The translations under genes were made by a program, and so were the position numbers. Shown here piece by piece: positions 16,128-25,918 of a stretch of DNA of 64,000 bases. Numbering within the stretch: position 1 is the first letter of the stretch; each line of letters opens with the position of its first letter. Origin of the DNA: Propionibacteriaceae bacterium (GTDB taxonomy: Bacteria > Actinomycetota > Actinomycetes > Propionibacteriales > Propionibacteriaceae). The stretch covers positions 1 to 64,000 of the forward strand of contig WRIC01000005.1 of NCBI GenBank assembly GCA_009782915.1, read 5' to 3'. The notes beneath the pieces were generated by a model that worked only from the letters and a program-made list of their open reading frames with translations, was not told the origin of the DNA and searched no databases.

Positions 16128-17391
16128 AGAAAACCTCGAAAACTCTTCGCAGCTCGTCCACATCACTGGGGGCACAAAGTTCCCGAGCTGAATGCATAGC
16201 GAGGATAGGAACCCCCACATCAAGAGCGCTGACACCGATCCCTGCTGCCAGGATCGGACCTATTGTTGTCCCACAGCGCACCGAGTTATTCGAAACAAAG
16301 ATCTGATATTCCACACCGGCTTTGCGGCATAGACCATCCCACAAGGCCAGCCCCCACCCATCGGTGCTATATCTGTGTTGGGCGTTCACTTTAATGAGCG
16401 GGCCACCGCCCACCATGGGTTGAGCATCTGGGTCATGCTTGTCTGGATAGTTCGGATGAATGCCATGACCGGCATCGGCAGAAATCATGATCGAATTCGC
16501 TTTGATCTGCGAAATTTTATCCTCACCCAATCCTAACCCTCGAAGGAGGCGCTCAACCGTCTGCGCCAGGAAGGTTCCACCTGCACCACTGTAGGTCTGT
16601 GATCCCACTTCCTCATGGTCCACAAAGGCAACCATGGTCATGTCAGAGCCTTGAGGGTCTGTACGAAGGAATGCTCGCAAACCAGGGTAGACACTCGAGA
16701 GATCATCAAGTCCTCGAGCAGCAAGGAATTGGTCCTCATCACCGAAGAGCCGTGGCGGGTCTATGGGAAAAGTATAAAGATCATGACCAGCCACCGTGGA
16801 GCCAACATCATTGAAATAGGCAAGAAGGCTCTCCGGCTTGCTGCCCGTTTGATGTGTTCCATAGACCGCCATGAGGTGTTTCTGCCGGTCCATAACCGCG
16901 GGTTGACCAGATGAGGATTCGAAATGTGGAGCTAGCGAAGGTATGACTCCTAGTGCGCCAGTAAGGACCAACCTCTTCTGCAGATCGTGACCAATGACCT
17001 GCCCTGCTAACCCAATCTCCCGATCGAACCAAGTCGTTAAAAGCGGACTACCATACACCTCCATGGAGAGCTGTTTCCACCCGTGGGAGACGTGTGTTTG
17101 GTGGGGTTTCAGTTTAAACCCCGGTGAATCTGTGTGGGCAACAAGAATCCTCATCGCGGCGTCACTGCTGGTGTCAACTCCCCCGCCGTGACTATAGGCG
17201 ATCAACGAGCCATCTCTGACAACATAAGCCCCGGGAGGAATCTCCTCCCATGGGTCTTGCTCATTCAGTTCAATGAAGCAGTTCTCATCGAGGACGCGTT
17301 TCACCTCGGCTACACAGTGGTACGGCGATGGTGATGCTTCAAGAAACTCAGTGAAGTCCTGAGACATTGCCAGCAGCGTTGAATCTGTCAT
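16108..17391 (-). CDS. pepC: M18 family aminopeptidase
   Basis: A 427-aa cytoplasmic zinc aminopeptidase of the aspartyl aminopeptidase/ApeB family, which removes N-terminal residues from peptides. Characteristic metal-site motifs are present: VAHTDSPGFKLKP near residue 85, FVDHEEVGSQTYSGAGG in the middle, ISADAGHGIHPNYPDKHDP, and a C-terminal PILAMHSARELC. Length matches the family. The ATG at 17391 starts MTDSTLLAMSQDF; the open frame upstream runs through a palindromic repeat and is not coding. Its 3' end overlaps that of the convergent sortase gene by 20 bases. The symbol follows usage in this family and is tentative. Confidence 0.88.
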   Translation of the reverse strand: MTDSTLLAMSQDFTEFLEASPSPYHCVAEVKRVLDENCFIELNEQDPWEEIPPGAYVVRDGSLIAYSHGGGVDTSSDAAMRILVAHTDSPGFKLKPHQTHVSHGWKQLSMEVYGSPLLTTWFDREIGLAGQVIGHDLQKRLVLTGALGVIPSLAPHFESSSGQPAVMDRQKHLMAVYGTHQTGSKPESLLAYFNDVGSTVAGHDLYTFPIDPPRLFGDEDQFLAARGLDDLSSVYPGLRAFLRTDPQGSDMTMVAFVDHEEVGSQTYSGAGGTFLAQTVERLLRGLGLGEDKISQIKANSIMISADAGHGIHPNYPDKHDPDAQPMVGGGPLIKVNAQHRYSTDGWGLALWDGLCRKAGVEYQIFVSNNSVRCGTTIGPILAAGIGVSALDVGVPILAMHSARELCAPSDVDELRRVFEVFFSGGPR

Positions 17392-17467
17392 AACGACAGT
17401 ATCCCACAGTGGCGACTCGCTACCTTGGTGAAGCTGGGGCAGCTGACACGCCAGGACAGCTCGATAG

Positions 17468-17497
17468 TCTGGACCCTGCGACTTCGCGCAGGGTGAC
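17468..17497 (+). repeat. REP-like palindrome, CCCTGCG type
   Basis: TCTGGACCCTGCG followed by ACTTCGCGCAGGGTGAC. CCCTGCG pairs with CGCAGGG across a short loop. It lies in the divergent gap between the aminopeptidase gene and argS and is one of at least a dozen related palindromes in the window. Confidence 0.75.
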
Positions 17498-17533
17498 GAA
17501 GGTGTGTGACTCGTGGCAGTCCCCACACCGTCA

Positions 17534-17539
17534 TAGAAT
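17534..17539 (+). promoter_or_regulatory. -10 element for leaderless argS transcript
   Basis: TAGAAT, seven bases before the argS ATG at 17547. At this distance the predicted transcription start is at or next to the A of the start codon; no correctly spaced Shine-Dalgarno sequence exists. Confidence 0.5.
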
Positions 17540-17546
17540 AGGGGGC

Positions 17547-19187
17547 ATGGTTTGTCTTCCTGAGGTTATCTCTGCTCGCATACAAGAGGTCACGAATGTG
17601 GATCCTGAGTTGCGGTTGTCTACCAAACCGGCTTTCGGTCATTATCAGTGCAATGTTGCGATGCGCCTAGCCAAAGACACTGGGCGAAACCCCAGAGAGA
17701 TCGCCCAAGAGATCGTGGCCGACCTCGACCTCAGTGACCTGTGCGAACCACTGGAGATCGCTGGGCCGGGTTTCATCAACATCCGTATCCGCGCTGACCG
17801 ACTCGGGGAAGCGGTCACATCCCTACTCGACGACCCTCATTGCGGTATCACCCAAGCGGAATCACCCCAGCAGGTTGTCGTGGACTATTCTGCCCCTAAT
17901 GTCGCCAAACCCATGCATGTGGGTAATCTTCGATCCACCATTATTGGGGATTGCCTCGTGCGCATTTTGCGGGCCAGTGGTCACACGGTCATCCCACAGA
18001 ATCACATCGGGGATTGGGGAACCCAGTTCGGTATGCTCGTTGAACAAATTCTCCACGAGGGCACCGATCCGTCCACCCTCACCCTTGACTCGTCAGTTGA
18101 GCTCTATAAGCGTGCCCAAACCCATTTCCGCGATGATGAGTCCTTCGCTGAGGCGGCCCGCTTCAGGGTGGTGGCACTCCAGGGTGGGGATGAACAAACA
18201 GTAGCAATCTGGCAAACCCTCATTGAGGTATCCAAAGTCGGATTCAACGAAGCCTATACACGGTTGGGTGTTCTCCTCACCGATGAGGATCTTGCTGGAG
18301 AATCCATGTACAACGGAATGCTCGATTCTGTTGCCCAAGACCTGGAAACCCTGGGGATTGCTGTCCACGATTCGGGGGCGCTCTGTGTTTTCCTCGATGA
18401 CGACGAGACACCCCTGATCGTACGCAAGAGTGATGGGGGGTACGGCTACTCTGCCACCGACCTCGCTGCGATCCGTTACCGCATCGATGTCCTACAAGCC
18501 GATCGGCTGATCTACGTTGTAGGCTCACCTCAAGCTCATCATTTCCGCCAAGTTTTTGCAGCGGCAACCAAGGCCGGGTGGCTCCCGGACACGGTACGCG
18601 CCGAGCATGTGGGTTTCGGTTCGGTTCTGGGCGCCGATGGGAAGATGTTCAAAACACGTGACGGGAAAGCGGTGACACTCAACACCCTTCTCGATGCTGC
18701 CGAGGAGGCCGCCACCCCCGAGGTTGCCATGGCAGCAGTGAAATATGCTGATCTCGCTAATGCCCTCCACAAGGATTATGTTTTTGATGTCGACAGGATG
18801 ACAGCCACCACCGGTGACACCGGACCCTACCTCCAGTACGCCCATGCGCGGGTCTCCCAGATTCTTCGGCGAGCCGGGGCTGAGGGGGATGTGGTCGTGG
18901 ACGCCTCAGCAGAGATCAATTCTCTGACTGAACCTGCCGAAGAGTTCCTTGCCTTGGCACTCAGTCGGTTTCCGCAGGTTGTTTCGGAGGTGGAGAAAGG
19001 GCTCCAACCTCATAAACTCTGCATCTATCTGTTTGAGTTGGCGACACAGTTGTCGACCTTCTACGAACAGTGTCCCGTACTGAAATCTGAGGAAAGACTC
19101 TCACGTCTGGTCTTGTGTCGAGCCACGCAGAAGGTGCTCGCCACAGGGTTGAACTTGTTGGGCATCCAAGCTCCAGAGTCGATGTAG
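17547..19187 (+). CDS. argS: Arginyl-tRNA synthetase
   Basis: A 546-aa class I aminoacyl-tRNA synthetase that charges tRNA-Arg. The N-terminal additional domain (GHYQCNVAMRLAK, GPGFINIRI) is followed by the HIGH-type motif in PNVAKPMHVGNLRST around residues 118-132. Mid-protein shows DGGYGYSATDLAAIRYR and VGSPQAHHFRQVF, then the KMSK-equivalent region GADGKMFKTRDG. The C-terminal DALR anticodon-binding domain contains YLQYAHARV and ends at LLGIQAPESM. The start is placed at MVCLPEVISARIQ; upstream in-frame codons derive from a palindromic repeat. The TAGAAT hexamer 7 bases upstream suggests leaderless expression. A hairpin lies immediately after the stop. Confidence 0.95.
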   Translation: MVCLPEVISARIQEVTNVDPELRLSTKPAFGHYQCNVAMRLAKDTGRNPREIAQEIVADLDLSDLCEPLEIAGPGFINIRIRADRLGEAVTSLLDDPHCGITQAESPQQVVVDYSAPNVAKPMHVGNLRSTIIGDCLVRILRASGHTVIPQNHIGDWGTQFGMLVEQILHEGTDPSTLTLDSSVELYKRAQTHFRDDESFAEAARFRVVALQGGDEQTVAIWQTLIEVSKVGFNEAYTRLGVLLTDEDLAGESMYNGMLDSVAQDLETLGIAVHDSGALCVFLDDDETPLIVRKSDGGYGYSATDLAAIRYRIDVLQADRLIYVVGSPQAHHFRQVFAAATKAGWLPDTVRAEHVGFGSVLGADGKMFKTRDGKAVTLNTLLDAAEEAATPEVAMAAVKYADLANALHKDYVFDVDRMTATTGDTGPYLQYAHARVSQILRRAGAEGDVVVDASAEINSLTEPAEEFLALALSRFPQVVSEVEKGLQPHKLCIYLFELATQLSTFYEQCPVLKSEERLSRLVLCRATQKVLATGLNLLGIQAPESM

Positions 19188-19188
19188 C

Positions 19189-19207
19189 CACTGGAAGACA
19201 TCCAGTG
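19189..19207 (+). terminator. Hairpin after argS
   Basis: CACTGGA and TCCAGTG form a 7-bp perfect stem with a 5-base loop, starting two bases after the argS stop codon. There is no T run, so this is a weak or factor-dependent terminator candidate. Confidence 0.45.
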
Positions 19208-19388
19208 TGGGGTCATTGTTTTGACTCAAACCTCTCTAGCGTACATAATCGATACTGGAAACTTCGGGACTTTCGAGCACAGCGCACGAATCGGAGGGGG
19301 ATTGCCGGTTGGGTGCATTGCCACTGACATCTCACCGCGATGCAACGCATGTTCGCAGGCCCACTGATGCATGCGAAAAGGAAGAAAG

Positions 19389-22300
19389 ATGACGCCTTCA
19401 TCCCTGCTGGGAAGCTGGGTGGTCGGAGCCATCATCGTGATGAGCTTTCTTTTCCTCATCGCCATGGGATTGCGCGCAAGCAGATACCCGAAGTTGACTC
19501 ACTATAAACGTCTACCGCACGTGATGAGGGTCACAGGAATAATTCGTCTTGTTGCGATTCTCGTGGGGGTTCTTCTCAGTGTCGGGGTGACGTTCTCGGT
19601 AGCCCACCTCCAACTCATTCTCAGCGCCCCGATCTTGGGTGCGGTTGTTGCTCTGACCATCGTTGCCAGTGCCGATTGGATTCTCCTGGGACGTACTGCC
19701 GATGCTCAATCATCGAGTACGGCGACGGGTGAAAGATTCCATTGGAGGTATATCGGGTCGATTCTTCCACTAAGAATATTGGGACTCACCTTGGTCATCT
19801 TGGCCACCCTCATCGGTTTCTCGCTGTGGGCGGGGAGCAAAGCTAGTCCCGGTGATCGAAGCTACACCACATCCTGGTCTGATGGTGGCATCTTTGGGTG
19901 GGGGATTCGTGAGCCCTTTGTCGGGTCCTTCTATACGGTGTCACTGTGTGTGGTCATCCCTTTCATCTTTATCATGGGCGCACTGAGCATCATCGCTGTG
20001 GTGGCACGAGACGAGTATCTTCCTTTCCCGAAGTACCGCGCTATCGATCGTGGGTTACGCCAGCAGACTGTGAGAATCATCTCCTTGTTGGTACTTCTTT
20101 CTCTTGGAACCACCCTCACCCTGGTCACTGCAGATATCGCCTGGGTTTTCGGTAGCCTCGGTCATGGTTCCCCTGAAGAAACACGTGTCGCACTGATCTC
20201 AACAACAGCAGCGATCCTCTCCCTGGTTATTACCCTGTGGACGATCGCCAATCTCGTATGGCTACCCACCATCAAGGAGGATGACGCCCTTCTACCCCAG
20301 GAGATTTCGGGAAGACTGAAGTCAGCCCAAGAAGTCGCCCGTTTGAAAAAAATCAAACGTCGCCAAGACATGCGCACGCAAGCGGTGGCCCCAGTACGCC
20401 TGACGCCACTGGTTCCACCAGTGTTGGACGACAACCAAGACTGGGGTGATACGCAGGAAGGGGAGGAATCACCTTCGCTGCAGGACGGCGAATCAGTAGG
20501 TGAGAACGATGAACCAACTGAACAGGACACCGAATCCACTGGTGGGGATGAAAAATCGGTCGCCCAGGACGTCGAATCAACTGATCAAGAAGACGACCTA
20601 GATACTCATGAATCTGAGGATATTGATAGGGCCGATGAATCCGAGGAGTCTGCGGAGACCGACGAACCTCGGGAGGTCGACGAGCCCGAGGATGTCGAGC
20701 AGGACGAGCAGGCCAACGAGTCAGACGAATCTCAGGTGACTGAGGAGACCAACGAATCCGAGGAGACTGCGGAGGACGAGCAGGGCGAGCAGGGCGAGCA
20801 GGGCGAGCAGGGCGAGCAGGGCGAAGAGGTTGAGCAGACCGACGAATCAGACGAATCCGACGAATCTGTGGTGACTGAGGAGACCGAAGAGACCGACGGA
20901 TCTGAGCAGACCAAAGAGACCACTGAATCTGAGGATATGGAGGATGTCGAGGAATCTGGGGAGACTGGGGAGGTCGAGGAGTCCAAGCAGACTGACGAGT
21001 TTGCGGAAACAGAAGAAGCCGACGATGATGATTCCACGGAACCAGCAGACTCCATCGCCGACGAGGATTTCAACGATGACGATCCTCTCATGAGGTTCAT
21101 CGAATACATCGAACGCCAGGCAGCTCGCCTGAGGGATGCCACGCTCCATGCAGCGAAACACTCAGGTCGTAGTTTGGTCGCCTATTTACACAAACCTATC
21201 TCCCCCGAGTCACCAGATACCTTAGACAAGGTAGAGACATCCACACGGACCCTTCTTTCTCGGTGGTTCCCCCCTGAGCTTTCACTCAATCCTCTCACCA
21301 CACAGGAGGACGACCACACCCTCGACATGACTCCTGAGGCTCCCCTGATCGACATCACTCAGGTCAGCCTCGGGTTACTCACCGACCAAGACGACCTACT
21401 CCTGGAGACTGACCAAACACCCGAGGACACCGATTCTGCTGAACAATCAGATGAGCCAGAGGAATTCGGTGACTCGGACTCGGAGGATAATGACCAGTCC
21501 GAAGAAATAGTGGAAGAACCACCAGAGCAAGAGTCAGAAGAAGACAGTGATGAAACTCCTGAAGTCAGTGACGAAGAAGAAGTCAGTGAAGAGGAAGATA
21601 CTGTCACCAGCGAAGAATCCCTGAACGAGGAAATCTCGGGTGGCCCCACCATCGAAGAGACAATAGTGGAGGAAGAAACTATTGATGAGACCGCCGAGAC
21701 CGAAGTAGATGAAACCGGAGAAATCACTGAACCGGACCAGGACCTCAGTGAAGACACTGAAGGTATTGACGCTGAGGAAACTGAGGTTGAACCCACCGAG
21801 GAGACCACAGTCGATCAAACCGAGGGTGACCTTGACGAGACTGAGGACACTGACCTTGACGAGACTGGGGACACGGGGATTGGCGAATCCGAGGACACTG
21901 AAGTTGAGGAGACCGAAGACAGCGAAGCCGATGATACGGATGTCGAGGAAATTGAAGAAACCCTAGGTGAACAAACCGAGGATGATGGAGACGAGGAACC
22001 AGAGGCTAGTGAGACCAACACCTCAGTAGCACCTGACACCCCTCCAGCGAATTGGTTCTCACGAATGACCCGTTTCCTGAAAACCAACCCTGCTGAGGTT
22101 GCAGGAGCACTCTTGGAAGAAACAGGCGACCTTCCTCCTACCCACGACACCACAGATGCGCCCGGCCTTCCTGGGGCAACCGACCTGGAGACTACTCATC
22201 AACAAGACACTGACGTGCCAGAACCCCAGGACACCGTCCAAGAGTATCCATCCCTGTCTGTGAATTGGTATTCCCGGATGCGTGGCCTGTTCCACGCAGA

Positions 22301-22628
22301 TGCCGTCAGCAGCGAAGCGACTGCCACCGAACAGACACTAGTTGAGGAACCTTCCACCAGCGAGCCACCAGCAGACGAGACCAACGACCAGCCTGTTCAC
22401 GATGAAACCCGGGACGACCAGACAGAACTCACCACACCGGACCCGACCGATGAAACAGACCCGGAGGATCCACAACAACCACGTGACCAACCCGAGGACA
22501 CACCCCAGGAAAACCCCACCCAGGATAATCCAGCTGATGAGTCACTTGATGAGATTCTTCTCGGTGATGTTCTTCCCCCACTTCCCCCGCCCACGAAGAA
22601 ACAATTCCGTACCAAAAAGAAGAAGTGA
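19389..22628 (+). CDS. Membrane protein with very long acidic repetitive cytoplasmic or surface tail
   Basis: About 1079 aa. Residues 1-300 contain about seven to eight hydrophobic segments (for example GSWVVGAIIVMSFLFLIAMG, LVAILVGVLLSVGVTF, VVIPFIFIMGALSIIAVVA). The rest is extremely rich in Glu, Asp, Thr and Ser, with near-periodic Glu-Thr-Asp-Glu/Ser units and a GEQ tripeptide run at 20778-20826. Two related short modules, NWFSRMTRFLK and NWYSRMRGLFH, break the acidic tail, and it ends in basic QFRTKKKK. I recognise no family. The tail is probably disordered and could bind cations or basic proteins. Start ATG 19389 follows AAAGGAAG; an upstream ATG at 19371 is possible. Repeat copy-number variation is likely. 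Confidence 0.7.
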   Translation: MTPSSLLGSWVVGAIIVMSFLFLIAMGLRASRYPKLTHYKRLPHVMRVTGIIRLVAILVGVLLSVGVTFSVAHLQLILSAPILGAVVALTIVASADWILLGRTADAQSSSTATGERFHWRYIGSILPLRILGLTLVILATLIGFSLWAGSKASPGDRSYTTSWSDGGIFGWGIREPFVGSFYTVSLCVVIPFIFIMGALSIIAVVARDEYLPFPKYRAIDRGLRQQTVRIISLLVLLSLGTTLTLVTADIAWVFGSLGHGSPEETRVALISTTAAILSLVITLWTIANLVWLPTIKEDDALLPQEISGRLKSAQEVARLKKIKRRQDMRTQAVAPVRLTPLVPPVLDDNQDWGDTQEGEESPSLQDGESVGENDEPTEQDTESTGGDEKSVAQDVESTDQEDDLDTHESEDIDRADESEESAETDEPREVDEPEDVEQDEQANESDESQVTEETNESEETAEDEQGEQGEQGEQGEQGEEVEQTDESDESDESVVTEETEETDGSEQTKETTESEDMEDVEESGETGEVEESKQTDEFAETEEADDDDSTEPADSIADEDFNDDDPLMRFIEYIERQAARLRDATLHAAKHSGRSLVAYLHKPISPESPDTLDKVETSTRTLLSRWFPPELSLNPLTTQEDDHTLDMTPEAPLIDITQVSLGLLTDQDDLLLETDQTPEDTDSAEQSDEPEEFGDSDSEDNDQSEEIVEEPPEQESEEDSDETPEVSDEEEVSEEEDTVTSEESLNEEISGGPTIEETIVEEETIDETAETEVDETGEITEPDQDLSEDTEGIDAEETEVEPTEETTVDQTEGDLDETEDTDLDETGDTGIGESEDTEVEETEDSEADDTDVEEIEETLGEQTEDDGDEEPEASETNTSVAPDTPPANWFSRMTRFLKTNPAEVAGALLEETGDLPPTHDTTDAPGLPGATDLETTHQQDTDVPEPQDTVQEYPSLSVNWYSRMRGLFHADAVSSEATATEQTLVEEPSTSEPPADETNDQPVHDETRDDQTELTTPDPTDETDPEDPQQPRDQPEDTPQENPTQDNPADESLDEILLGDVLPPLPPPTKKQFRTKKKK

Positions 22629-22699
22629 CCTACCAGGTGTATTGCCCACCTTTGATCGTTGGTGTTTCAACCAAGTTCCTATGAGGTACGCTCAAGTCT

Positions 22700-23659
22700 A
22701 TGAGCCCTTCCACCACAGATCAGGTCCGTGTTCGCGTACCAGCCAAAATCAATCTGGCTCTGTGTGTGGGAGCAACCCGACAAGACGGATACCATGAGCT
22801 CGCGACTCTCTTCCAAGCTGTCTCCCTGTTTGACGAAGTTACTGCCAGTGGCTCTGCAGAGATCACCTGTGAGGTGTTCGGGCCACAGGCCGACCACATT
22901 GGGCCCGGTGATGAGAATCTTGCCTATCGTGCGGCTCGCTTGCTCAAAAATGAGTACGGCGTCAGTGAAGGGGTCCGCCTGAGGATCGACAAGACCATCC
23001 CCGTGGCTGGGGGAATGGCTGGGGGATCAGCCGATGCCGCTGGAGCTCTGCTGGCTTGTGCACGCTACTGGGAACTGCCGGCATCTCTGGAGGATCTGAT
23101 GGCGCTGGGGGCCAGGCTCGGTGCTGACGTACCCTTCCCGCTCATGGGTGGCTGTGCTGTCGGACTTGGTAAAGGGGAAACCCTAACCCCGATGCTCTGC
23201 CGAGGTAGTTTCCACTGGGTTCTTGCCCTATCAGCTTCGAAGCTGTCCACTCCTGAGGTTTTTAGGCAATTCGACCAACTCCACACCTCGAAGTCACCAC
23301 TGAATCCTCCCCAGATTCCGCGAGAACTCATGATGGCTTTGACCGCTGGTGACACCACCCGAGTGGGGTTGAATCTCACCAATGATCTTCACCACTCCTC
23401 CTTTGCCCTTGCCCCCGAGTTGCCCGCAACATTGGAGGCCGGTCTTGGTCTTGGGTGCCTGGGTGGGATAGTCTCAGGCTCTGGCCCCACAGTTGCCTTC
23501 CTGCTCGCCAGCGAAACCGAAGCCACCGATTTTGCTGGGCGCCTCACCGCTTTGGGTGTGGCTGGTCAGGTCCGACAAGCTGTTGGCCCTGTTCCTGGGG
23601 CAACAGTGGTCACCGATTTTCTTCCCCCCATGGACTTCTCTGATCCTATTCCCGCCTAA
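22700..23659 (+). CDS. ispE: 4-diphosphocytidyl-2-C-methyl-D-erythritol kinase
   Basis: A 319-aa GHMP kinase of the MEP isoprenoid pathway, phosphorylating CDP-methylerythritol at the 2-hydroxyl. Motifs: PAKINLALCVGATRQDGYHEL at the N-terminus (residues 14-34), the GHMP ATP-binding loop IPVAGGMAGGSADAAGAL around residues 97-114, and the C-terminal GGIVSGSGPTVAFLL. Length is normal. The gene stands about 70 bases after the acidic membrane protein gene and about 50 before the ABC exporter; these functions are unrelated, so any co-transcription is incidental. Confidence 0.95.
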   Translation: MSPSTTDQVRVRVPAKINLALCVGATRQDGYHELATLFQAVSLFDEVTASGSAEITCEVFGPQADHIGPGDENLAYRAARLLKNEYGVSEGVRLRIDKTIPVAGGMAGGSADAAGALLACARYWELPASLEDLMALGARLGADVPFPLMGGCAVGLGKGETLTPMLCRGSFHWVLALSASKLSTPEVFRQFDQLHTSKSPLNPPQIPRELMMALTAGDTTRVGLNLTNDLHHSSFALAPELPATLEAGLGLGCLGGIVSGSGPTVAFLLASETEATDFAGRLTALGVAGQVRQAVGPVPGATVVTDFLPPMDFSDPIPA

Positions 23660-23706
23660 CGGCTTGGGGAAGGCAGTTTGGCGCTGCGAGTGGTTTACTT
23701 GGACCT

Positions 23707-25587
23707 ATGAGTGGAATGGGTGGTGGTCGTGGACGTGCGGCCCGAATATCGTCTGGTGATATCGAGGCGCAGAAAGCACTCAATGCAGCTGCCCCGAAGG
23801 TCGCCAACCTGAAGAAAAGAATCCTGGCTTTATTCAAGCCCTATACCCGTTCTATCACGGTCATGATTGTCCTGGTGCTCATCACCGCTCTGATCTCTGT
23901 CTTCCCTCCCCTGATCACTCAGCGGATCTTTGATGAAGGGTTATTCCCCACCAACACTGCGGGGCTGATCCTAGCCCCAAATATGCCTCATTTATATCGA
24001 CTGCTCGGGGTCATGGTCGCACTATTGGTCGCGTCGAACCTCATCGGAATCTGGCAGACCTGGCTCACATCAAAGACCGGCAACCGTGTCATGGGGGATA
24101 TGAGGGTCACCTTGTTTGACCACCTCCAAAAGATGGAGCTCGCTTTCTTCACGAAAACCAAAACAGGGGTGATCCAATCCCGTCTCGCCAACGATGTGGG
24201 TGGGGTGGCCACTGTGTTGACGAACACTGTGTCTTCGGTGGTAGGAAACACAGTGACTGTCATCGCTGCCGCCATCACGATGCTCATTCTCAGTTGGCAA
24301 CTCACCCTCATTGCCTTCCTGCTCATGCCGATACTGGTGTTTGTTCAGCGGCGGGTCGGTGTGATCCGGGCACGGGTAGCCGGTCAAACCCAAGAATCCT
24401 TGTCCACCATGACCGCCATCACCCAAGAGTCCCTGTCGGTATCGGGGATTTTGTTGGCGAAGTCTTTCGGACGCGCCCAGGATGAGTCTTCACGCTACGC
24501 CCAAGAGAACGACAATCAGATCGCACTCCAGGTCAAGCAGATGATGACCGGTCAATGGTTCTTTGCACTGGTTCAGGTTTTTGTCTCTCTTCTTCCCGCA
24601 CTCATCTATCTCCTCAGTGGGTTTTTTATCGTACGCGGAAATGAGCAGATCACCGCAGGAACCCTGGTTGCTTTCACCGCTGTTCAAGCACGCTTGCTCA
24701 TGCCCATGATGGGATTGCTCAGGGTGGCTCTCGACCTTCAGACCTCAGCGGCCCTATTCGCTCGAATATTCGAGTATCTTGACATGGTTCCCTCCATTCA
24801 AGATCGACCTGATGCGCGGGTGGTCAACGAGGAACGAGTCGGTGAGATCGAATTCGACTCTGTTAGTTTCCGCTACCCCGATGCCACCGACGATGAAAGA
24901 CCCACCCTAGGAAACGTGAGTTTCCAGATCAACCGCGGTGAATTTGTGGCCTTTGTCGGGCCCTCTGGTGCAGGAAAAACAACCATCGGTTATCTCATTG
25001 CTCGGCTTCATGAAGTCGGGGAAGGTCGGGTTGTTTTCGCTGGGGATGACGTACGAGAATTGGCTCAAGCCTCCCTCATCGACCACATCGGCATCGTCTC
25101 CCAGCAGGCCTACCTCTTCCATGACTCTATTGCCGCGAACCTTCGATACGCCCGGCCTGATGCCACCGACGAGGAACTGCGTACCGCCTGTAGGAAGTCC
25201 AATATCCTCGACACGATTGATGCCATGCCTGATGGAATCCAGACGGTTGTTGGTGAACAGGGATACCGCCTGTCTGGCGGTGAACGTCAACGCTTGGCTA
25301 TCGCGCGAGTCATCCTGAAAGACTCCCCCATCCTCATTCTCGATGAAGCCACCTCCGCTCTCGACACGGTTTCCGAACGCATCGTGCAAGAAGCTCTCGA
25401 TGAGGCCAGCAAAAACCGAACAACGATTGCTATCGCCCACCGCCTGTCCACTGTTCAACACGCAGACCGAATCATTGTTCTACAAGCCGGGGAAATCGCA
25501 GAATCCGGAACCCATGAGGAATTATTGGAACTCCAGGGTCTCTACTCCCAGCTCTACAGCCAACAGGCCTCAGAACCGCGTTCGTGA
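23707..25587 (+). CDS. ABC exporter, fused membrane and ATPase domains
   Basis: A 626-aa half-transporter of the multidrug/lipid exporter (MsbA/MdlB) class. The N-terminal six-helix type I exporter domain spans about residues 45-340 (FPPLITQRIFDEGLF, LANDVGGVATVLTN, SWQLTLIAFLLMPILVF). The ATPase domain has Walker A GPSGAGKTT near residue 420, Q-loop IVSQQAYLFHD, signature LSGGERQRL, Walker B ILILDEATSALD and H-loop IAHRLST. It could act as a homodimer, or once as a heterodimer: the end of a second, now deleted, related gene survives downstream at 25919-25972. Substrate unknown. MSGMGGGRGRAARISSGD is a Gly/Arg-rich leader common in actinobacterial homologues. Confidence 0.9.
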   Translation: MSGMGGGRGRAARISSGDIEAQKALNAAAPKVANLKKRILALFKPYTRSITVMIVLVLITALISVFPPLITQRIFDEGLFPTNTAGLILAPNMPHLYRLLGVMVALLVASNLIGIWQTWLTSKTGNRVMGDMRVTLFDHLQKMELAFFTKTKTGVIQSRLANDVGGVATVLTNTVSSVVGNTVTVIAAAITMLILSWQLTLIAFLLMPILVFVQRRVGVIRARVAGQTQESLSTMTAITQESLSVSGILLAKSFGRAQDESSRYAQENDNQIALQVKQMMTGQWFFALVQVFVSLLPALIYLLSGFFIVRGNEQITAGTLVAFTAVQARLLMPMMGLLRVALDLQTSAALFARIFEYLDMVPSIQDRPDARVVNEERVGEIEFDSVSFRYPDATDDERPTLGNVSFQINRGEFVAFVGPSGAGKTTIGYLIARLHEVGEGRVVFAGDDVRELAQASLIDHIGIVSQQAYLFHDSIAANLRYARPDATDEELRTACRKSNILDTIDAMPDGIQTVVGEQGYRLSGGERQRLAIARVILKDSPILILDEATSALDTVSERIVQEALDEASKNRTTIAIAHRLSTVQHADRIIVLQAGEIAESGTHEELLELQGLYSQLYSQQASEPRS

Positions 25588-25779
25588 ACCACCGCCTTCC
25601 CAGGTGCCATCTGCGAGACTATTGATGCTGGGTTTGATAAGGGATTTTAGTGGCTATGCTCCGAAAAGTTCACGCACCGAGGGAGATCACCTACGGGTGA
25701 CATATCTGCGAACCCGAGCTCAACTTGATGGTAAACAGTGGCTCTCTTACATGGGAAAAGCGAGTTCCTATCCCAAATT

Positions 25780-25888
25780 GCCGTTCGTGTACAGGATTTG
25801 CACCCCCTGAGGTGCGAAAACAGGCGATTCACAGCGGTTTCACTCGGTTTTATCCCACTCAGGGGGGCTGAGGGTGTACACGAACGGC
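25780..25888. mobile_element. MITE-like element or long hairpin with 14-bp perfect inverted ends
   Basis: GCCGTTCGTGTACA at 25780-25793 is perfectly inverted at 25875-25888. Inside, CCCCCTGAG near 25803 is complementary to CTCAGGGGG near 25858, and GCACC/GGTGC forms a nested hairpin at 25800-25815. The 109-bp element has no coding capacity. It lies between the intact end of the ABC exporter gene and the decayed duplicate of that end. Confidence 0.55.
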
Positions 25889-25918
25889 TTTTTCGGATAA
25901 GAACTCAGTAATCCAATG

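Noticed and set aside
17392-17546. Upstream extensions of the aminopeptidase and argS frames
   Set aside because: Both read through the REP-like palindrome at 17468-17497 and lack family similarity.
20732-21142. Long antisense Ser-rich frames opposite the acidic tail
   Set aside because: They are mirror images of the Glu/Asp/Thr codons in the real gene and lack ribosome sites.
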